The translations under genes and the position numbers were made by a program. Shown in pieces: positions 15,559 through 23,375 of a stretch of 64,000 nt of DNA. Source of the stretch: VXMO01 sp965219405 (GTDB taxonomy: Bacteria; Chloroflexota; Dehalococcoidia; UBA6926); NCBI GenBank assembly GCA_965219405.1, contig OZ244736.1, positions 1,364,001 to 1,428,000 of the forward strand, read 5' to 3'. The first letter of the stretch is position 1. Every line of letters starts with the position of its first letter. Below the pieces are notes generated by a model. It did not search any database. It had not been told where the DNA came from and saw only the letters and a program-made list of their open reading frames with translations.

Positions 15559-17655
15559 GTGCCAAATCGCCTGATCAATGAGACTAGCCCGTATCTGCAG
15601 CAGCACGCGCACAACCCCGTGGAATGGTATCCGTGGGGGCAGGATGCGCTGGCGGCGGCGCAAGAACGCGACGTACCGATCTTCCTCAGCATCGGCTACT
15701 CGTCCTGCCACTGGTGCCACGTGATGGAGCGAGAGTCGTTCGAGAATGATAATACGGCCAAGCTCCTCAACGACAATTTCGTCGCTATCAAGGTGGACCG
15801 AGAGGAACGACCCGATATCGACTCCGTGTACATGGATGCCGTGCAGGCCCTGTCCGGCCACGGCGGCTGGCCGCTTAGCGTTTTCCTGACGCCGGACGGA
15901 TCGCCGTTCTTCGGCGGCACGTACTACCCGCCGGAGGACCGCCCCGGGATGCCCGGCTTCCCGCGTGTCCTCACAACCGTGCTGGACGCGTACAAGGCGC
16001 GAAAGACAGAGATCAAAGAGGCAGGGCAGAACATCGTCGACCACCTCCGCCGTGCCACCGTCGCGTCAAGCGGGCAAGATTCGCTGTTGTCCAAGGACCT
16101 GTTCACGGAGGCGTTCTCGCGCCTAAGCAGCTCGTTTGACGCGACGAACGGCGGGTTCATGGCCGCGCCCAAGTTCCCGCAACCCATGCTGCTTGAGTTC
16201 CTGATGCGCTATATCTCCGCCAACGATGACGACTCCAACGCCCGCGCCATCCTGGAGACCACGCTGGAGCACATGGCGACGGGCGGACTGTATGACCAAC
16301 TCGGCGGCGGGTTCCATCGCTACAGCACGGACGCCCAATGGCTGGTGCCGCACTTTGAGAAGATGCTTTACGACAACGCCTTGCTCGTAAGCGTTTATCT
16401 CCATGCGTGGCAACTCACCAAGCGCGACGATTTTCGGAACGTGGTCGAAGAGACCATCGATTTCTTGCTGAGGGAGATGGTGTTCCCGGAGGGCGGGTTC
16501 TATTCCACTCTTGACGCGGACAGCGAGGGCGAGGAGGGCAGGTTCTACGTCTGGACACTTGCTGAGGTCAGCGCCGCACTCGGCGACGAATCCGCCGCTT
16601 GGGTCTTCTGTGATGCCTACGGCGTTACTGAGTCCGGCAACTTTGAGGGCAGCGGCTCGACCGTCCTCAACCGCGTCGCGTCCGACGATGATCTGGCCGC
16701 TCACCACAACATGTCCGTTGAGGACGTGCGCGCGTCACTCGCTCGCTCGCGGCAGACTTTGTTGGAGGTGAGAGAGGGCAGGGTGCGGCCGTTCCGCGAC
16801 GAGAAGATCCTGACCGGTTGGAACGGGCTTTTGCTAAGAGCGGTTGCCGAGACGGCAGGGGCGCTCGGCAGGGAAGACTATCGCGCCGCCGCCGAAAGCC
16901 AGGCGAAATTCCTCATGGAAACCATGCGGACGCCGGAGGGACGCCTGCTGCGAACGTATAAGGACGGCGAGGCACGCATTCCCGCCTATCTTGAAGACCA
17001 CGCCAACCTCGCCAACGGCTTGCTCTCCCTCTTTGAAATCACCTTTGACCGGCGCTGGCTTGATGAAGCCGTGTCACTGGCGGACAACATCATTGAACTC
17101 TTCTGGGACGACGCGGCATCCATCTTCTATGACATTGGCAGTGACGCCGAGACACTTGTCGTCCGTCCGCGCACCGTTTTGGATAACGCCACCCCCTCCG
17201 GCGGCGCGGCGGCAACGGAACTCCTATTGCGACTACACGCCCTCACCGGCAACGGCAACTATCACGATATTGCCGAGAGGGCGCTCCGCAGCGTCCACCT
17301 ATACATGTCGCGCTACCCGACGGCGGTCGGCCATTGGCTTGCCGCGCTCGATTTCGCCATCGGCTCCACCAAGGAGATCGCGCTCATCGGCGACAGGGAA
17401 GCAGACGACATGGGCGAACTGCTGGACGCCCTGTACACGCGATTCATGCCGAACAAGATTGTGGTCGCCGCCACGCCGGATGAGGCGTTCGAATGGGGCG
17501 ACCTGCCTGTGCTGGACGGCCGTTCCATGATCAACGAAAAGGCGACGGCCTACGTGTGTGAAAACTTTATCTGTATGCTGCCCGTCACAACGGTTGAGGG
17601 ATTCCTTGAGCAACTCGACGCGCCTCCACCGACAGTTCAGTTTCTTGCGCCGTAG
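15559..17655 (+). CDS. Thioredoxin-fold DUF255 protein (YyaL/SSP411-like)
   Basis: A 698-residue protein of the YyaL/spermatogenesis-associated protein 20 family: an N-terminal thioredoxin-like domain followed by an (alpha/alpha)6 barrel of the N-acyl-glucosamine epimerase type. The family hallmark HNPVEWYPWG is at the start. The CxxC-like active-site motif reads SSCHWCHVMERESF (about 49-62); GGWPLSVFLTPDG and GGTYYP follow. The barrel begins around 190 (KFPQPMLLEFL), with YDQLGGGFHRYSTD and HFEKMLYDNALL. Physiological function is not established for the family; a redox or sugar-linked role is speculative. GTG 15559, with GGGGAG upstream, is preferred to the start at 15505. Confidence 0.9.
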   Translation: MPNRLINETSPYLQQHAHNPVEWYPWGQDALAAAQERDVPIFLSIGYSSCHWCHVMERESFENDNTAKLLNDNFVAIKVDREERPDIDSVYMDAVQALSGHGGWPLSVFLTPDGSPFFGGTYYPPEDRPGMPGFPRVLTTVLDAYKARKTEIKEAGQNIVDHLRRATVASSGQDSLLSKDLFTEAFSRLSSSFDATNGGFMAAPKFPQPMLLEFLMRYISANDDDSNARAILETTLEHMATGGLYDQLGGGFHRYSTDAQWLVPHFEKMLYDNALLVSVYLHAWQLTKRDDFRNVVEETIDFLLREMVFPEGGFYSTLDADSEGEEGRFYVWTLAEVSAALGDESAAWVFCDAYGVTESGNFEGSGSTVLNRVASDDDLAAHHNMSVEDVRASLARSRQTLLEVREGRVRPFRDEKILTGWNGLLLRAVAETAGALGREDYRAAAESQAKFLMETMRTPEGRLLRTYKDGEARIPAYLEDHANLANGLLSLFEITFDRRWLDEAVSLADNIIELFWDDAASIFYDIGSDAETLVVRPRTVLDNATPSGGAAATELLLRLHALTGNGNYHDIAERALRSVHLYMSRYPTAVGHWLAALDFAIGSTKEIALIGDREADDMGELLDALYTRFMPNKIVVAATPDEAFEWGDLPVLDGRSMINEKATAYVCENFICMLPVTTVEGFLEQLDAPPPTVQFLAP

Positions 17656-17667
17656 GGCGATGACGCT

Positions 17668-18153
17668 GTGGAACGACTGTGGACCCCGTGGAGGGCCGAA
17701 TTCGTGACCGGCCAAACCGGTGAGCAAGGCACGCCTGCCTGTTTCCTCTGTGAGAACCCCACGCTCGACAAGGACGATGAGGTCTACATTCTCCACCGCG
17801 CTCAACACTCATTCGTGATCCTGAATCTCTACCCCTATAACTCCGGCCACCTGATGATCGCGCCATACGAGCACATCGGCGCGCTTGAAGAGTTGCCCGC
17901 CGAGACCGGGGCAGAGATGTGGGCGCTCGCTCAGCGGAGCGTCGGCATTCTGAAGGAAGAGTACGGCCCGGACGGGTTCAACGTCGGCATGAACATCGGG
18001 CGTCTGGCGGGCGCGGGCGTGCCGGGACACCTGCATCTGCACGTCGTCCCCCGTTGGGGCGGCGATACGAATTTCATGGCCGTCGTCGGCGAGACGAAGC
18101 TGCTGCCGGAGAGCCTGGAGCAGACGTACGCGCGGCTGAGGCCGCTGTTTTGA
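17668..18153 (+). CDS. HIT-family nucleotide hydrolase/phosphorylase
   Basis: A 161-residue histidine-triad protein that cleaves nucleoside phosphoester or phosphoanhydride bonds. The triad reads GHLHLHVVPRW near residue 112, with the middle His the nucleophile. An N-terminal CFLC pair forms half of the zinc site typical of the Ap4A phosphorylase-like branch; NLYPYNSGHLMIAPYEH is the conserved strand region. NVGMNIGRLAGAGVPGHLHL matches that branch rather than HinT. The start is GTG 17668, preceded by AGGG, twelve bases after the DUF255 stop. It converges end to end with the SWIM gene, with no base between them. Confidence 0.92.
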   Translation: MERLWTPWRAEFVTGQTGEQGTPACFLCENPTLDKDDEVYILHRAQHSFVILNLYPYNSGHLMIAPYEHIGALEELPAETGAEMWALAQRSVGILKEEYGPDGFNVGMNIGRLAGAGVPGHLHLHVVPRWGGDTNFMAVVGETKLLPESLEQTYARLRPLF

Positions 18154-18408
18154 CTAGCGGTGCTCCGGAACGGGCGGCTCGGGAATCGTCCCGCCCAGGA
18201 CGCGCTCAATCGCCATCACGTGACTACAGGAACTCCAGCCTTCAAAGAAGTCGCAGTCGCACGTAAAGACGCCGTCAATGAGTTCGACGACGTGCTCATC
18301 GTTATCACCGGCGATGCGGGCCCTAAACGACTCGAACCTGATTCGGTCGTCCCGCTCTTCGGCGTACTTCCGCGCCTTCTCGATCTTGCTGATCAGGCTG
18401 GAATTCAT
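18154..18408 (-). CDS. Small SWIM zinc-finger protein
   Basis: An 84-residue protein consisting of little more than a SWIM zinc finger: FTCDCDFFEGWSSCSHVMAIE gives the CxCx(n)CxH pattern at about residues 49-66. SWIM fingers usually sit in Snf2 helicases, MuDR transposases or long DNA-binding proteins, so a free-standing one is unusual. The N-terminal helix (ISKIEKARKYAEERDD) and a strand (RFESFRARIAG, VVELIDGVF) precede the finger. A GGGGG run lies before the ATG. A DNA- or protein-binding adapter role is inferred only from the finger. It has its own likely promoter at 18523-18551. Confidence 0.8.
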   Translation of the reverse strand: MNSSLISKIEKARKYAEERDDRIRFESFRARIAGDNDEHVVELIDGVFTCDCDFFEGWSSCSHVMAIERVLGGTIPEPPVPEHR

Positions 18409-18522
18409 TGCAACCCCCTGTAATGCATGCTCATGGCAGAGACGCTGAGACCCTTACGGTCATTGTGCACGCACCGAAAAATCGGCGTTCCCTGCCTCCC
18501 CGCGTATCCCTCGGATTGCGTC

Positions 18523-18551
18523 ATGCTACGTTCTGTGTGCCGCGCGGTCAA
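18523..18551 (-). promoter_or_regulatory. Sigma70-type promoter for the SWIM gene
   Basis: On the minus strand TTGACC (18546-18551), a 17-base spacer and TAGCAT (18523-18528), giving a leader of roughly 100 bases before the ATG at 18408. Confidence 0.45.
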
Positions 18552-18625
18552 GGGCTAGACGCACCGGTTGAGGGGCGGTATCCACGCCGCCGCGCCGGAC
18601 CGCCGATGGTACGATGAGAACTGCT

Positions 18626-19354
18626 ATGGCGCGCATTCGGGCAGTCTCTCTGGACTTCTATAACACCATCGTCAGGTTCGAGCCGAGACGCGAGCAGATA
18701 CAGGCCGCCGCGTGCGCTGAATTCGGCATCACATTGGACACCAATGCCGTCCTCCGCGCCTATCCCGCCGCCGACCAGTTTCTCTCCGAGGAGAACGGAA
18801 AACTTCCGCTGAGCCGCCGCACGCCGGAGGATGTGAGGGAACTGTGGGGACGCTATGAAATGCTGCTGCTGGCCGGCGCAGGAGTGACGGTGGACCTGGA
18901 TACGGCGAGCCGCATCTTTGAGCGGGTGTGGGAGACGAGGCAGGGCTTCGCGATGTTCCCGGACGTTGTTCCGTCATTGCAGGCGCTCCGGGAGAAGAGG
19001 TACTCCATTGGTGTCGTCACCAACTTTGAAGGGGGGCTTGCGCAAACGCTTCTGGATCTTGGCATCGCTGAGTTCATATCCTTTGCGGTTACGTCAGAGG
19101 AGATTGGTGTTGCCAAGCCGAACGCCCCAATATTTGAAGAGGCGCTGAAGCGGGCAGGGGCTAGCGCCGATGAGGTTGTTCACGTGGGCGATCAGCTGCT
19201 CGCAGACGTGCAGGGCCCAGCCGGGGTTGGCATTCTACCCATCCTTCTCGACAGGGATGGCGTGTTCGAGAGCTACAAGGATGCCCGGGTGATTAGCTCC
19301 CTGGAGGAACTGCCGGATCTCCTCGACCGCATCAACGCTGAATGGACTTCCTGA
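18626..19354 (+). CDS. HAD-superfamily hydrolase with DxYxT nucleophile motif
   Basis: A 242-residue haloacid dehalogenase-type hydrolase with a helical cap. Motif I is SLDFYNTIV: the nucleophile Asp10 is present, but the +2 acid/base Asp of phosphatases is Tyr12. L-2-haloacid dehalogenases also have Tyr there. Motif II is VVTNFEG, motif III includes the Lys of GVAKPNAPIFEEAL, and motif IV reads VVHVGDQLLADVQGP. The substrate cannot be told from the sequence: a dehalogenase-like or an atypical phosphatase reaction are both possible. ATG 18614 is an in-frame alternative start, but it overlaps a -10-like TACGAT. The 3' end overlaps the next gene by 13 bases. Confidence 0.85.
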   Translation: MARIRAVSLDFYNTIVRFEPRREQIQAAACAEFGITLDTNAVLRAYPAADQFLSEENGKLPLSRRTPEDVRELWGRYEMLLLAGAGVTVDLDTASRIFERVWETRQGFAMFPDVVPSLQALREKRYSIGVVTNFEGGLAQTLLDLGIAEFISFAVTSEEIGVAKPNAPIFEEALKRAGASADEVVHVGDQLLADVQGPAGVGILPILLDRDGVFESYKDARVISSLEELPDLLDRINAEWTS

Positions 19355-20253
19355 ATATATTCATCAGCGTCGTCTTTCCCGTCTTCCTGATGGCGGCGGT
19401 CGGCGCGCTTGTTCACCGGTTCAGGCCCATCTCGCCGGAGCCGCTCAGCCAGGCAATCCTCTTAATCTTCAGCCCGGCCCTCGTGTTCAACGGCCTCGCC
19501 ACCACGCAGGTGGCCTTGGAGGACCTCGCCCGCATCGCAGCGTTTAGCCTGCTGCTCCTCTCGTCCCTTTACATCATTGCCAGCCTAGCCGCCCATGCCA
19601 TGCGCGTGCCCAAGGATGCCCAGACTACCTTTGTGATTGCGGCACTGTTCATGAACGCTGGCAACTACGGCCTGCCGGTAGCGCTGTTTGCGTTCGGCGA
19701 CGAGGGTTTGGCCATCGCCGTGGTCTTCTTCGTGACTCAGGCGATTCTGGCGTGGACCGTCGGCGCGTTCATCGCCTCCCGTGCCCAATCGAACCTGGTC
19801 GGCTCCCTCGTTTCTGTGGCCAAGCTGCCCACGAGCTACGCCGCGGTCGGTGGGCTCGCCGTCAGCATGTTGGCCATCGAGTTGCCTGACTACATCCAGC
19901 GGCCCGCGCAGATTATGGGCGACGCGGCGATTCCGGCCATGCTCATCGTGCTCGGAATTCAGCTTGCCTCAACGCGTGAGATGGCGGGGGCGAGGGCGAT
20001 TGCGGGCGTCGTTGCAATCAGGCTGATCCTGTCATCTTTGGTCGCCTACGGGCTCGTTCAGCTGCTGCAATTCGACGATCTGACCGCAAAGGTGCTCATC
20101 GTCGTTGCCGGGATGCCGACGGCCGTGCTGACCATCATCCTGGCGACGCAGTACAAGGGCAGGCCGGAGCTTGCGAGCGGTATCGTCGTGGCCGGAACGC
20201 TGGCCAGTCTCGTCTCGGTGACAGTTGTGCTTTCGCTGGTGGGAGCGGCCTGA
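19342..20253 (+). CDS. AEC-family (auxin efflux carrier-like) permease
   Basis: A 303-residue inner-membrane transporter with about ten hydrophobic segments. It starts FLNIFISVVFPVFLMAAVGAL, as AEC proteins do, and has the family signature MNAGNYGLPVALFAFG, the polar motif in TM4-5 thought to line the transport path. The C-terminal half repeats the fold (GDAAIPAMLIVLGIQLA; AGMPTAVLTIILATQY). Bacterial members carry malate, malonate and other organic anions; the substrate here is unknown. It overlaps the HAD gene upstream, so the two are translationally coupled, and a joint role in processing and moving an organic acid is conceivable. It converges with pyrF. Confidence 0.9.
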   Translation: MDFLNIFISVVFPVFLMAAVGALVHRFRPISPEPLSQAILLIFSPALVFNGLATTQVALEDLARIAAFSLLLLSSLYIIASLAAHAMRVPKDAQTTFVIAALFMNAGNYGLPVALFAFGDEGLAIAVVFFVTQAILAWTVGAFIASRAQSNLVGSLVSVAKLPTSYAAVGGLAVSMLAIELPDYIQRPAQIMGDAAIPAMLIVLGIQLASTREMAGARAIAGVVAIRLILSSLVAYGLVQLLQFDDLTAKVLIVVAGMPTAVLTIILATQYKGRPELASGIVVAGTLASLVSVTVVLSLVGAA

Positions 20254-20263
20254 TGACCAAACG

Positions 20264-21088
20264 CTACGCAGACGTGCGGGCGTCCTCTATCTGTGTTCGG
20301 AGATTCTCTGCGGCGGCGCGGGCGGAGTCCGCAAAGTCCGGGCCTTTGGACGCGTACAGGATCCCTCGCGACGAATTGACCAGGACACCGCCGCCGCCGG
20401 CATCAAGGGTCGCTGACAGTGCCGCCTCAAGCTCCCCGCCCTGCGTGCCAACGCCTGGAACGAGGAAGGGCATATCAGGACAAATTTCCCGAATTCTTTT
20501 TGCTTCGGAAGGGTACGTCGCGCCCGTCACGAGGCCGATGTTGCCGTTTGTGTCCCAAGAGTTGCTCATGTGCGCGACGGCCTCATAGAGCGGCATCGTG
20601 GCGCTGTCATACGCTGCGTTGAGTTCTTGAATATCTGCGCCGCCGGGGTTGGAGGTGCGGCACAGGATGAACACCCCCTTGTCCTCATAATCAAGGAACG
20701 GTTGGAGGCTGTCCCGCCCGAGAAACGGATTGACTGTGATGGCGTCGAACCCCATCGTCTCGAACAGCCCTTTAGCGTAGAACCGCGCGGAGTTGCCGAT
20801 GTCATTTCGCTTGGCGTCGCCGAGAACCGGCACGCGTCCGTTGACGTGATCCACGATTTTCTCAAGCGCAGCGTAACCCGCCGAGCCATGCGCCTCATAG
20901 AAGGAGAGATTCGGCTTGTAGGCAGAAACAAGATCAATCGTGGCGTCGATGATCGCGATGCAGAAGTCGGCAACGTCACGACCGTTCATTTCGGCAGGAT
21001 CGGGGTCGAGGCCAACACAGAGCAGGGAATTGTTGCGCTCGCTCGCGTCCCGCAGCCGCTGCCGGAATGTCATCGTAGCCGTTGTCAT
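20264..21088 (-). CDS. pyrF: Orotidine 5'-phosphate decarboxylase (PyrF type 2)
   Basis: It decarboxylates OMP to UMP, the last step of de novo pyrimidine synthesis. It has 274 residues, the longer 'subfamily 2' form. LLCVGLDPDPAEM starts the barrel; YKPNLSFYEAHG and the catalytic GDAKRNDIGNSARFYAKG carry the Lys/Asp network (GDAKRGDIG in many other enzymes, Asn here as in this subfamily). TVNPFLGRDSLQPFL and PGVGTQGGELEAAL bind phosphate. ATG 21088 with GGGGAAGGGG upstream is preferred over the 13-codon extension to 21127. It converges with the AEC gene and diverges from the flavoprotein gene. Confidence 0.95.
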   Translation of the reverse strand: MTTATMTFRQRLRDASERNNSLLCVGLDPDPAEMNGRDVADFCIAIIDATIDLVSAYKPNLSFYEAHGSAGYAALEKIVDHVNGRVPVLGDAKRNDIGNSARFYAKGLFETMGFDAITVNPFLGRDSLQPFLDYEDKGVFILCRTSNPGGADIQELNAAYDSATMPLYEAVAHMSNSWDTNGNIGLVTGATYPSEAKRIREICPDMPFLVPGVGTQGGELEAALSATLDAGGGGVLVNSSRGILYASKGPDFADSARAAAENLRTQIEDARTSA

Positions 21089-21150
21089 CACAGCCCCTTC
21101 CCCTTTCTCGTAGCCCCTGGGTTCCATCGTACCTCACAGACTGGCACGCC

Positions 21151-21156
21151 TATAAT
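21151..21156 (+). promoter_or_regulatory. -10 element placing transcription start at the GTG codon
   Basis: A perfect TATAAT with six bases between it and the GTG start at 21163. Transcription would start at or next to the first base of the codon, giving a leaderless mRNA. No Shine-Dalgarno is present. Confidence 0.55.
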
Positions 21157-21162
21157 CTCTAC

Positions 21163-21753
21163 GTGACCATATCAGTGCTTGGAATCGCGGGCGGGACGCG
21201 GCGCGGCGGCAACAGCGAGACGCTGTTGGAGCGGGCGCTTGCGGGGGCGCGAGACGCCGGCGCGGACACGGAACTCATTAGCCTCCTCGATCTTTCCATC
21301 AACCCCTGCATCTGCCCGCAGTCCGAAGACTGCATGCTCACCGGCGTCTGCACGGTGTTGGACGACATGCAGGCGCTGTACGCGAAGCTGCGGGCTGTCG
21401 ACCTGATCTACATCGCTTTCCCCGTAACCTTTCGCGGCGTGCCCGCGCAAACGAAGGCGCTCTACGACCGCACACAGCCGCTGTGGGTCCGCAAGTACGT
21501 GATGGGGCAGCAACTGCGGGGCAGCGAGGAGACGGGCAGGGCGCTCATCATCGCCACGGCCGACCGCGATGATCCCACGGAATTCGATGGTGCGGTGCAG
21601 GCCACGCGCTCCTGGCTTGTGAGTATGCACTTCCTTGAGGCGGAGCGCCTACTGGTTGCCGGTGTGGTGCGTCCCAACGACGTGCAGGGCAAGCCTGATG
21701 CTCTGGCGGAGGCATATGAACTCGGCGCGAGGCTTGTTCGTGACAACAAATAG
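21163..21753 (+). CDS. NADPH-dependent FMN reductase/iron-sulfur flavoprotein-like
   Basis: A 196-residue flavodoxin-fold protein. GIAGGTRRGGNSETLLERAL is the FMN phosphate-binding loop. The segment INPCICPQSEDC...TGVCTVLDDM places four cysteines (49, 51, 57, 63) in the loop where archaeal and clostridial iron-sulfur flavoproteins hold a 4Fe-4S cluster; the spacing is not identical to the classical one, so cluster binding is inferred. FPVTFRGVPAQTKALYDRT is the conserved flavin-ring loop. It would pass electrons between NAD(P)H or ferredoxin and an acceptor. It starts at GTG 21163, apparently leaderless. The end overlaps the following glycosylase gene by 14 bases. Confidence 0.85.
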   Translation: MTISVLGIAGGTRRGGNSETLLERALAGARDAGADTELISLLDLSINPCICPQSEDCMLTGVCTVLDDMQALYAKLRAVDLIYIAFPVTFRGVPAQTKALYDRTQPLWVRKYVMGQQLRGSEETGRALIIATADRDDPTEFDGAVQATRSWLVSMHFLEAERLLVAGVVRPNDVQGKPDALAEAYELGARLVRDNK

Positions 21754-22462
21754 GCCAAGTCGCCGCCGTGGAAAGAAAACTCTCGGCCCGCCTGAACTCT
21801 ACGACCGACTCTTCGCCGCGTATGGTGAGCAGCATTGGTGGCCGGGCGAGACGCCGTTTGAGGTGATAGTCGGGGCGATTCTGACGCAGAACACGGCGTG
21901 GACGAACGTGGAGAAGGCGATTTCTGCGCTGCGGGAGGCCGATGCTCTGAACCCGGAGGCGCTGCGTACACAGCCACTCGAAGACCTTGCCGCCCTGATC
22001 CGCTCGTCCGGGTATTTCAACGCCAAGGCTCGCAAACTCCAGGCGCTCGGAGATTATCTTGCCGGCTATGACGATGACATTGAGAGACTGTTCGCTTCCA
22101 AGCCCCTCGACGAACTGCGAGAGGAGCTTTTGGCCCTCCATGGCGTTGGGCCGGAGACGGCGGATTCAATGCTGCTTTACGCCGGAAACCTGCCGTCGTT
22201 CGTCATCGACGCCTACACGATCCGCGTGCTGGGTCGGCTGGGCATTATCGATGCAGAGTCCAGGCCCACATATGACACCGTGCGCGCTCTTTTTCATAGA
22301 TCGCTGCCGACAGACGTGCAGCTGTTCAATGAGTATCACGCGCTATTCGTGGCGCATGGCAAGGACGTGTGCAAGTCCCGAAAGCCGCTCTGCTCAGAAT
22401 GCGTGCTGTTGGAGGACTGCCCGGCAGCCCCGGGATTCCTGAGTACGGAGCCCTTGAACTAG
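21740..22462 (+). CDS. HhH-GPD DNA glycosylase, MagIII/COG2231-like, with 4Fe-4S cluster
   Basis: A 240-residue base-excision repair protein of the endonuclease III superfamily. The helix-hairpin-helix reads ALHGVGPETADSMLLYAG; where endonuclease III has its catalytic Lys this protein has Glu139, while the catalytic Asp is kept (FVIDAYTIRV, Asp157). Glycosylases of this type, such as Helicobacter MagIII, lack AP-lyase activity and remove alkylated bases. The Fe-S cluster motif is complete: Cys211, 218, 221, 227 (C-x6-C-x2-C-x5-C). GTG 21740 lies inside the end of the flavoprotein gene. A true nth-like function is less likely because of the missing Lys. The stop converges with hflC, overlapping by four bases. 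Confidence 0.88.
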   Translation: MTTNRPSRRRGKKTLGPPELYDRLFAAYGEQHWWPGETPFEVIVGAILTQNTAWTNVEKAISALREADALNPEALRTQPLEDLAALIRSSGYFNAKARKLQALGDYLAGYDDDIERLFASKPLDELREELLALHGVGPETADSMLLYAGNLPSFVIDAYTIRVLGRLGIIDAESRPTYDTVRALFHRSLPTDVQLFNEYHALFVAHGKDVCKSRKPLCSECVLLEDCPAAPGFLSTEPLN

Positions 22463-23373
22463 TCGGTGCGGCGGTCGTCACCGATTGGGTACACGTCCGT
22501 CAGGAACTGATAGAAGTCTGAGTCGAGCGGAACCACAAGGGTTGTGCCGTCCGTCAAGGAAACTTCATATGCTTCAAGGGTTCTGACGAAGTGGTAGAAA
22601 TCGCGGTCGGTGTCAATGGCTCGACCCTGGATTCCGATGGCCTCCGCTTCACCTTCACCACGAATGGTCCGGGCGCGCTCGTTGGCCTCCGCGAGAATCT
22701 GGGCGCGCTGCAGATCGGCTTCAGCCTCAATCTTGGCCCTTTCCTCTTCACCTTCGGCGCGGAAGCGGTTGGCGATACGGATTCGCTCGGAGCGCATTCG
22801 GTCGTAGACGCTGTTTGCCACCTCAGCCGGGAAGTCCGCGCCGACGATGCGGACGTCAACAACAGACAAGCCGAATTCCTGTGCTTTGATGTCGCTGCGC
22901 TCTGTGACGTTGCGCATGAGAGACTCACGGTTATCCCGGATGACTTCGATCTGATCGTGCGTAGCGACTTCCTCGCGGATTTCCGAGGAGATGATGGCCT
23001 CCAACCTGCCTCGAGCGCCTAACTCAGTGCGGACGACCTCGAAGAACTGCCGGGCGTTGATAATGCGGTAACGGGCGTAGGAGTCGATGATGAGAGCCTT
23101 CTTCTCGGCGGTGAGGAATTCGGACGGCTCCGAGTCAAACCGCAGTAGGCGCTTTTCTATCCGGTGTACTGATTCAATGAACGGCGTCTTGAAGCGGAGG
23201 CCGGGTTCGGTAGCCTCACGTCGATACTCTCCGAGGCGGGTAATAATGACCTGCTCAGTCTCGTCGACCACATAGACGCTCTGACTGAGAAGAATAAGGA
23301 GAGCGCCGCCTAGCAAGACCAGGGTAATGCTGAACAGTCGCTGTATGTTCGGGCGTCCGTTGCGCTGCTGCAT
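22459..23373 (-). CDS. hflC: SPFH/Band 7 protein HflC
   Basis: A 304-residue membrane-anchored SPFH protein; with HflK it forms a cage around FtsH and restrains its proteolysis. One N-terminal membrane helix (LFSITLVLLGGALLILL), then the Band 7 domain (VVDETEQVIITRLGEY, PGLRFKTPFIESVHRIEKR) and the long coiled coil rich in Glu/Arg/Ala (RMRSERIRIANRFRAEGEEE). The family GEGEAEAIGIQGRA segment and C-terminal DSDFYQFL are kept. It begins two bases after the hflK stop, so the pair is one transcript. No ftsH lies in this window. Confidence 0.92.
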   Translation of the reverse strand: MQQRNGRPNIQRLFSITLVLLGGALLILLSQSVYVVDETEQVIITRLGEYRREATEPGLRFKTPFIESVHRIEKRLLRFDSEPSEFLTAEKKALIIDSYARYRIINARQFFEVVRTELGARGRLEAIISSEIREEVATHDQIEVIRDNRESLMRNVTERSDIKAQEFGLSVVDVRIVGADFPAEVANSVYDRMRSERIRIANRFRAEGEEERAKIEAEADLQRAQILAEANERARTIRGEGEAEAIGIQGRAIDTDRDFYHFVRTLEAYEVSLTDGTTLVVPLDSDFYQFLTDVYPIGDDRRTD

Positions 23374-23375
23374 GA

